From SCTG01 sp964384595 (GTDB lineage Bacteria > Nitrospirota > Nitrospiria > Nitrospirales > NS-4), in NCBI GenBank assembly GCA_964384595.1, contig CAYLLY010000016.1, positions 1 through 36,313 of the forward strand: 36,313 bases of DNA. The letters run 5' to 3'. The notes under the pieces are model-generated. The model was not told the DNA's origin. It saw only the letters and a list, made by a program, of their open reading frames with translations, and did not search any database. Shown one piece after another: positions 32,107-36,313 of the stretch. Each line of letters opens with the position of its first letter. Position 1 is the first letter of the stretch. A program made the position numbers and the translations under genes.

Positions 32107-33054
32107 ATGATCGAGCATGACGGCGGGTTGAGGGTCGAGGGCACGTCGCTCTGGCTGGACGCCACCCGCTCCCGCGACCGGTGCTTCGTTTCGCACGCGC
32201 ACAGCGACCACGCCATCCGCCATCGCCGGATCATCGCCTCCCCGCAGACCGCCCGGCTGTACGAGCACCGCCTCGGCAAAACGGTGACCGAAACGTACGG
32301 GTATCACGATCCGTTTCACATCGACGGCGCCACGTGCCGCCTCCTGCCAGCCGGCCACATCCTGGGCTCGGCCCAGATCCTCATCGAGCACGGGGGGCGG
32401 CGGATCGTGTACACCGGCGACTGCCGGATGCAGGAGAGCCTCACGGCCGAGCCGATCGCCGTGGAGCCCTGCGACGTCCTCGTGATGGAATGCACGTTCG
32501 GCCGCCCGCACTACGTCTTTCCGGAGCCGGCCGAGGTGGCGCGGCGGCTCTGCCGCTTCATCGAAGGGACGTGGGACGAAGGACGGACGCCGGTGCTGCT
32601 GGCCTACGCCCTGGGCAAGAGCCAGGAAGCCATGAAACTCCTCGGCGACCGCGGGTACGGGTGCGTCGTAGCCGAGCCGATTTTCCACATCGCCCGGATC
32701 TACGAGGAATTCGGGGTGCGGTTCGGCCGCTACGAGCTCCTGGACCCCGGCCTGGACGCAGACGGCGCGGCCGGCAAGGTCGTTCTCCTGCCCCCGCACC
32801 TGCGGCGCTCCCAGATCATCGAAGACCTGGGCCCCTGCCGCACCGCCATGCTGACCGGATGGGCGATGGACCGCGGCTGCCGCTTCCGCTATCGGGTGGA
32901 CGAGGCCATCCCCCTGTCCGACCACGCCGACTTCCAGGAGCTCATTGCGCTGGTCCGCCGGGCCCGGCCGGCGAAGGTCTATACCGTCCATGGGTTTCCC
33001 GAGTTTGCCAAGCACCTGCGCCTCCTTGGATTCGACGCCGTGCACCTCGGATGA
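32107..33054 (+). CDS. MBL-fold exonuclease-like protein (beta-CASP/ligase-associated type)
   Basis: A 315-aa protein with the nucleic-acid-type metallo-beta-lactamase signature SHAHSDH (H30, H32, D34, H35). Further features are PAGHILGSAQILIEHGGRRIVYTGDCR (the GH-GSA and TGD motifs), MECTFGRP, and the distal LSDHADFQELIALVRRARPAKVYTVHG. These are the landmarks of mRNA 3'-end-processing-type and DNA-ligase-associated exonucleases. It is shorter than full RNase J or CPSF73, with a reduced beta-CASP insert. No ligase or helicase gene is next to it here, so its partner is unknown. The start follows a poorly defined TATAGA box. Confidence 0.78.
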   Translation: MIEHDGGLRVEGTSLWLDATRSRDRCFVSHAHSDHAIRHRRIIASPQTARLYEHRLGKTVTETYGYHDPFHIDGATCRLLPAGHILGSAQILIEHGGRRIVYTGDCRMQESLTAEPIAVEPCDVLVMECTFGRPHYVFPEPAEVARRLCRFIEGTWDEGRTPVLLAYALGKSQEAMKLLGDRGYGCVVAEPIFHIARIYEEFGVRFGRYELLDPGLDADGAAGKVVLLPPHLRRSQIIEDLGPCRTAMLTGWAMDRGCRFRYRVDEAIPLSDHADFQELIALVRRARPAKVYTVHGFPEFAKHLRLLGFDAVHLG

Positions 33055-33070
33055 GTACCCCTCCAGCGCC

Positions 33071-33099
33071 TTGACAAGTTTACCCCGTTTGGCTAGATT
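33071..33099 (+). promoter_or_regulatory. Promoter of the PmtA-like gene
   Basis: -35 TTGACA (33071-33076), 17-bp spacer, -10 TAGATT (33094-33099). Transcription would start near 33106, leaving a leader of about 116 nt before ATG 33222. I see no known riboswitch in that leader. Confidence 0.6.
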
Positions 33100-33221
33100 G
33101 AGGGCCGCTTTGACCCCTTGCGACATTCGTTCGAGCCGCGAGTCCCAGCCACACGGGTCCGTCGGCCGCTTGCAGTAGAGAGATCGGACCGGTCGATTCG
33201 CTGGTTGAGCTACGAGGCGTT

Positions 33222-33863
33222 ATGGACGCGGCCAAAGTCGAGCGGGTCTACACCAACTACGCCAGAGTCTACGACCACATCTTCGGCAAGATCTTCCACG
33301 ACGGGCGCGAGCACGCCGTCCGGCTGCTGAACCTGGCCCCCGGCGAGCGCGTCCTGGAAGTGGGCGTGGGCACCGGGCTGGCCCTCCCCTTCTATCCCAG
33401 GACTTGCGAGGTGGTGGGCATCGATCTCTCGGAGGGGATGCTGGCCAAGTGCCGGGAACGCGTCCAGGAACTCGGGCTCGAGCACGTCAGCCTGCTCAAA
33501 ATGGACGCCTCGGCGATGGAGTTCGAGGACGACGGCTTCGACGCCGTCATGGCCGCCTACGTCGTGACGGCGGTGCCGGACTATCGCAAGGTCATGCTGG
33601 AGATGATCCGGGCCTGCAAGCCGGGCGGGCGCATCATCCTGCTGAACCACTTCAGTAACGGCAACCCGGTCATCAACGCGATCGAGAAAGTGCTCTCGCC
33701 GTTCTGCAAGCACCTCGGCTGGCGCACCGATCTGTCCCTGGCCACCGTCCTGGACGGCACCCACCTCACCGTGATCCACAAACAGAAGGTCAATCCTCTC
33801 CGCTTCTGGCACCTCGTCAAGTGCGTGAACGAAAAGTCCAACGGCAACGGGCATAGCGCCTGA
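33222..33863 (+). CDS. SAM-dependent methyltransferase, PmtA-like
   Basis: A 213-aa class I methyltransferase. VERVYTNYARVYDHIFGKIFHDGR at the N-terminus is the pattern of bacterial phosphatidylethanolamine N-methyltransferases of the Rhodobacter type. Motif I is VLEVGVGTG (44-52), the acidic end of strand 2 is VVGIDLSEGM, and motif post-I/II is FDAVMAAYVVTAVPD. The likely substrate is phosphatidylethanolamine, giving phosphatidylcholine precursors, but UbiE-like methyltransferases share most of these features. The C-terminal half is basic with no membrane helix, compatible with peripheral membrane binding. It has its own promoter, and its 3' end abuts the repeat element. Confidence 0.75.
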   Translation: MDAAKVERVYTNYARVYDHIFGKIFHDGREHAVRLLNLAPGERVLEVGVGTGLALPFYPRTCEVVGIDLSEGMLAKCRERVQELGLEHVSLLKMDASAMEFEDDGFDAVMAAYVVTAVPDYRKVMLEMIRACKPGGRIILLNHFSNGNPVINAIEKVLSPFCKHLGWRTDLSLATVLDGTHLTVIHKQKVNPLRFWHLVKCVNEKSNGNGHSA

Positions 33864-33886
33864 TTTTCCTTACAGCGTAACCGCCG

Positions 33887-34202
33887 AACCCGTTGCCCTT
33901 GGCGGGGGTCCTGTCACCGGGCGTCCGGCCGTCTCGGACCGGCCTGCGCTGGCGCGGCCCCGCAGAGCTGCGCTCCGGCCTCAAGTCCTGCGCCGGTCCG
34001 GACAACCCGGCGCCACCCCATCAATCATCCTGCAACGGGTCGAACCGGCTACAGCGCCACCGGCAATCCGGGTCTTGGCGGCCGCGCGCAGGGATGCGCC
34101 CCAACTGCGGCGCATGAGGAGCGAAGAGGGCCCGTTCCTGAACGGGTCCGGCGCGCCGAGGTTCACAGCGGAGCACGGGGCGCACCCAAGCAGGCCGCTC
34201 TT
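33887..34202 (+). repeat. Dispersed intergenic repeat, copy 3
   Basis: About 316 bp, same orientation as 6354-6645. Long runs are identical, such as GTCCGGCCGTCTCGGACCG, AGTCCTGCGCCGGTCCGGAC and CGGCCGCGCGCAGGGATGCG. It keeps the right end AGGCCGCTCT but lacks the left terminal match. Internal hairpins include GGGCCCGTTC paired with GAACGGGTCC near 34130-34150. Open frames inside have no protein-like composition. Confidence 0.75.
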
Positions 34203-34213
34203 AGGCTCCGGCG

Positions 34214-34242
34214 TTGACAGAATGCCGCATGTGACGTATAGT
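34214..34242 (+). promoter_or_regulatory. Near-consensus sigma-70 promoter
   Basis: -35 TTGACA (34214-34219), 17-bp spacer, -10 TATAGT (34237-34242). It is the best promoter in the window. It begins 11 bp after the end of the repeat element and drives a leader of about 130 nt before ATG 34380. Confidence 0.8.
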
Positions 34243-34248
34243 CATGCC

Positions 34249-34379
34249 TGTTTACGCCGGTTAGTCCTCAGGGTTTTCCTGCCAGGTCTGTAATACCGGT
34301 CAGATTCACCCAGAAGCAATACTGTCCCGCCGGGGCTATCCGCATGCCCGGTGTGTGCCTGTCGAACGAGGGAGGACCT
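34249..34379 (+). other. Long 5' leader with possible secondary structure
   Basis: About 130 nt between the predicted start of transcription and the ATG. CCGGT near 34257 can pair with ACCGG near 34294, enclosing CAGG-GTTTT-CCTG, a two-level hairpin. I match it to no known riboswitch class. A GAGGGAGGA ribosome site lies 4-12 nt before ATG 34380. Confidence 0.35.
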
Positions 34380-34853
34380 ATGACGACGCGCTGTGCCCGT
34401 AACTGGATTTCGTATGTGACGGATGCGTTGGTGAACGTCCATGCGCTCCCGGCCGGAGAAGCCATCGAATACCTGACACAGAATCTTTTCGGAGAAACGC
34501 CGAACACCCGCCTACACGAAGCCAAAGTACCGCACGAGGCGGTCGCCCAGTTCCTGCAGCGGCTCTACGGGCCGATCCTGGAGGCGGCCGCCCGCGACGC
34601 GAACGTGCCGGAAGGCGCCAGGACATGCCTCTTCACCGACATCAGCCTGATCGGCCCCAGCGCCGTGCTGGCCGTCTATTTCCCCGCAAACGACGGCCCG
34701 CAGCAGCTCCTCCTGCTGGACTCGGTCCGCACGTGGGACCTCGTGTTCCCGCACGCCGACGCCTTCAACGCCTGGGCCCAGGAGCGCTACGGGAAGCTGG
34801 TCACCGCGCTACAGACGATCACGGCGCCGGCGGCCTGCGCAGTCTCCGCATAA
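34380..34853 (+). CDS. Unknown 157-aa protein with its own promoter and terminator
   Basis: The ATG at 34380 has a GGGAGGA site just upstream; the frame is open 12 codons further but without such a site. Soluble protein: NWISYVTDALVNVHALPAGEAIEYLTQNLFG, VPHEAVAQFLQRLYGPILEAAARDANV, a beta-strand pair (SAVLAVYFPANDGPQQLLLLDSV) and a C-terminal helix. I recognise no family. It is framed by the strongest promoter and the strongest terminator of the window, so it is probably a well-expressed single-gene unit. The promoter abuts the dispersed repeat. Confidence 0.7.
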   Translation: MTTRCARNWISYVTDALVNVHALPAGEAIEYLTQNLFGETPNTRLHEAKVPHEAVAQFLQRLYGPILEAAARDANVPEGARTCLFTDISLIGPSAVLAVYFPANDGPQQLLLLDSVRTWDLVFPHADAFNAWAQERYGKLVTALQTITAPAACAVSA

Positions 34854-34881
34854 GATCTTTCCTCAAATAATCCGGCACTAG

Positions 34882-34909
34882 GGGCGGGGGTTATCCCCGC
34901 CCTTTTTTT
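34882..34909 (+). terminator. Strong intrinsic terminator
   Basis: Stem GGGCGGGG (34882-34889) pairs with CCCCGCCC (34895-34902) across a 5-nt loop, followed by seven T. It ends transcription of the 157-aa gene, 28 nt after its stop. Confidence 0.92.
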
Positions 34910-34947
34910 CCCTGAATTTTTGGTGCGGTGAATAAGCTCTTTATTCG

Positions 34948-34969
34948 ACGCATATTATGCGTATAATAT
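34948..34969. promoter_or_regulatory. Double palindromic operator before fic
   Basis: Two overlapping inverted repeats: ACGCATA-T-TATGCGT (34948-34962, 7-bp arms) and ATATTAT-GCGT-ATAATAT (34952-34969, 7-bp arms). They end one base before the -35 of the fic promoter, a typical place for a repressor or activator. The surrounding 70 bp are much more AT-rich than the rest of the window. Confidence 0.6.
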
Positions 34970-34970
34970 A

Positions 34971-34998
34971 TTGACTTTGCGTTGATTGATGTCATAAT
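34971..34998 (+). promoter_or_regulatory. fic promoter
   Basis: -35 TTGACT (34971-34976), 16-bp spacer, -10 CATAAT (34993-34998). ATG at 35019 follows 20 nt later with no clear Shine-Dalgarno, so translation may start on a short leader. Confidence 0.65.
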
Positions 34999-35018
34999 GT
35001 ACGCACTAGGCGCGTAGA

Positions 35019-36143
35019 ATGTATATCTACAATCATCCAGCTTGGCCTCGGTTTAGCTGGGATCGAGAGCGCTTGACCGAACGCCTGTCCATCGTTCGCC
35101 ACGAACAGGGCCGTTTGCTGGGACGGATGGAAGCTCTCGGCTTCAAGCTACGTCAGGAGGCAGTTCTCAAAACCTTGACGGAGGACGTGCTCAGGAGCAG
35201 CGAAATCGAGGGAGAACAACTGGATGCAGAACAGGTCCGTTCATCGATCGCGCGCCGCCTCGGCATGGACGTTGGTGGTCTTAAGCCCGTCGACCGGAAC
35301 GTGGAGGGAGTCGTTGAAATGATGTTGGACGCCACGCGCCACTACGAGCAACCGCTCACTGCAGAACGGCTGTTCGCATGGCATGCGTCCCTGTTTCCGA
35401 CGGGCCGGAGCGGGATGCGCCGGATCAGGGTCGGTGCCTGGCGCGATGACAGCAGCGGTCCCATGCAAGTCGTCTCCGGTGCGATCGGCCGGGAGCGCGT
35501 GCATTTCGAGGCGCCGGCTGTCGAAAGGCTCGACCGGGAGATGCAGGTTTTCCTAGACTGGTTTAATGAAAACACTGCGACTGATTGGGTCGCGAAGGCC
35601 GGGCTTGCGCATCTCTGGTTTGTGACAATTCATCCGTTGGACGACGGCAACGGCCGAATCGCGCGGGCTATTACCGATATGGCGCTCGCACGCTCCGAAC
35701 AAAGTGCGCAGCGCTTCTACAGCATGTCGGCGCAGATCCGTCAGGAGCGCGCCACATATTACGACGTCCTGGAGAGAACGCAGAAGGGAACGATGGACAT
35801 CACGCACTGGATGGATTGGTTCCTGGGGTGCCTGGGCCGCGCCATCGAAGGCGCGCAAGCCACTCTCGCGGCCATCCTCTCCAAAGCGCGCTTTTGGGAA
35901 ACCTTTGCTGATTTCCCACTGAACGAGCGCCAGCGCCTTGTGCTGAACCTCCTACTCGACGGCTTCGAAGGGAAGCTCACAACGTCGAAATGGGCGAAGC
36001 TTGCGAAATGTTCTCACGACACCGCTCTGCGTGACATCTTGGCTCTCGTCGAGCGCGGCATACTTGTCCGAAATCCGGAAGGCGGCCGCAGCACTAGCTA
36101 TGGCCTCGCTAGCATTCCAGAGAGCACCAAGAAAAAACAGTAA
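35019..36143 (+). CDS. fic: Fic-family protein adenylyltransferase, self-inhibited class
   Basis: A 374-aa protein. The Fic active-site motif HPLDDGNGR sits at 205-213 (H205 catalytic, D209 for metal, R213 for phosphate). The inhibitory helix motif [ST]xxxE[GN] is present as SSEIEG at 60-65, on the N-terminal side of the Fic core (class II arrangement), where the Glu blocks productive ATP binding. The N-terminal part resembles DUF4172, which often precedes Fic domains. The C-terminal 80 residues look like a winged helix (NERQRLVLNLLLDGF, KCSHDTALRDILALVERGILV). It should transfer AMP to target hydroxyls when released from inhibition. No separate antitoxin is seen. The winged helix may bind its own operator upstream. 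Confidence 0.88.
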   Translation: MYIYNHPAWPRFSWDRERLTERLSIVRHEQGRLLGRMEALGFKLRQEAVLKTLTEDVLRSSEIEGEQLDAEQVRSSIARRLGMDVGGLKPVDRNVEGVVEMMLDATRHYEQPLTAERLFAWHASLFPTGRSGMRRIRVGAWRDDSSGPMQVVSGAIGRERVHFEAPAVERLDREMQVFLDWFNENTATDWVAKAGLAHLWFVTIHPLDDGNGRIARAITDMALARSEQSAQRFYSMSAQIRQERATYYDVLERTQKGTMDITHWMDWFLGCLGRAIEGAQATLAAILSKARFWETFADFPLNERQRLVLNLLLDGFEGKLTTSKWAKLAKCSHDTALRDILALVERGILVRNPEGGRSTSYGLASIPESTKKKQ

Positions 36144-36204
36144 CCTGTTCAGAAAATGCCACCTCTGGCACACAGTACACGCGCCAGCCTCCTGCGCAAT
36201 CCCT

Positions 36205-36260
36205 TCGTAATTCGTTTTTCCTCGCCTCTTGAGGGAGAGGATAAAGGTGAGGGGGTTGGG
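36205..36260 (-). repeat. Possible widespread 'CTCTCCC' intergenic repeat
   Basis: Read on the minus strand the sequence gives CCCCCTCACCTTTATCCTCT then CCCTCAAGAGGCGAGG. This type of intergenic repeat is common in many bacterial genomes and gives shadow proteins with a LTFILSLKRRGK stretch, as seen here. Nothing else is evident in 36144-36313. Confidence 0.45.
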
Positions 36261-36313
36261 GGACTGATTAAATGAAAACGGCTGCACCTGCGAGGCTGAG
36301 GTAGAATTCGGTC

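Noticed and set aside
32044..33126. N-terminal extension of the 194-aa membrane protein frame
   Set aside because: It is the antisense of the MBL exonuclease-like gene, whose motifs are clear.
35952..36287. A 111-aa minus-strand frame over the fic end
   Set aside because: Its start lies in a common intergenic repeat and the rest is antisense to fic.
1..36313. CRISPR arrays, tRNA or rRNA genes, integrase or insertion-sequence transposase
   Set aside because: None seen by eye. No regularly spaced repeats and no transposase-like protein, so the block has no visible mobile-element machinery in this window.

Overview
The window is a GC-rich (about 60-65% by eye) bacterial chromosome segment with dense coding. 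I infer a member of the phylum Nitrospirota, probably Nitrospira-like. The reasons are the general gene style (paired M16 peptidases, an XRE-MBL fusion protein, Tat-exported PHP proteins) and -10-like boxes lying only 5-15 nt before several start codons. The dispersed ~300-bp intergenic repeat also fits my memory of such genomes. No rRNA, tRNA or CRISPR was seen, so the taxonomy is inference only.

Positions 1-9030 are mostly housekeeping or metabolic genes. They comprise the tail of a cupin gene, a small membrane protein, a gph-like HAD phosphatase translationally coupled to two M16 peptidases (one with the zinc motif, one without), a small unknown protein, a ferredoxin-reductase-type flavoprotein, an XRE-HTH/metallo-beta-lactamase fusion, a suhB-type inositol monophosphatase, and a one-heme cytochrome-like protein coupled to a 2OG-Fe(II)-oxygenase-like protein.

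Positions 9067-28639 form one uninterrupted minus-strand block of eleven genes, tightly packed or overlapping, and this is the unusual part of the window. In transcription order it encodes: a long coiled-coil protein; an unknown 338-aa protein; an AAA+ ATPase with a changed Walker B; three related proteins of 904, 506 and 468 aa; a true Hsp90-like GHKL ATPase; two more relatives of 1004 and 1055 aa; a GAF-histidine kinase; and a two-TM protein. The five relatives share a degenerate Hsp90-like N-terminal fold without the ATP-binding E/N/D residues, plus an Hsp90-middle-domain-like motif. The three long ones also share a C-terminal tail behind a linker. Two short ones have transmembrane insertions. 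I read this as a candidate multi-subunit Hsp90-like/AAA+ machine, possibly membrane-attached and sensor-linked, with no function I can name. Conflict or stress response is only a guess.

Positions 28798-36313 return to ordinary genes: L-threonine aldolase, a Tat-type PHP phosphoesterase, two small unknown proteins, an MBL/beta-CASP nuclease-like protein, a PmtA-like methyltransferase, a second copy of the dispersed repeat, an unknown 157-aa protein with an excellent promoter and terminator, and a Fic adenylyltransferase behind a palindromic operator.
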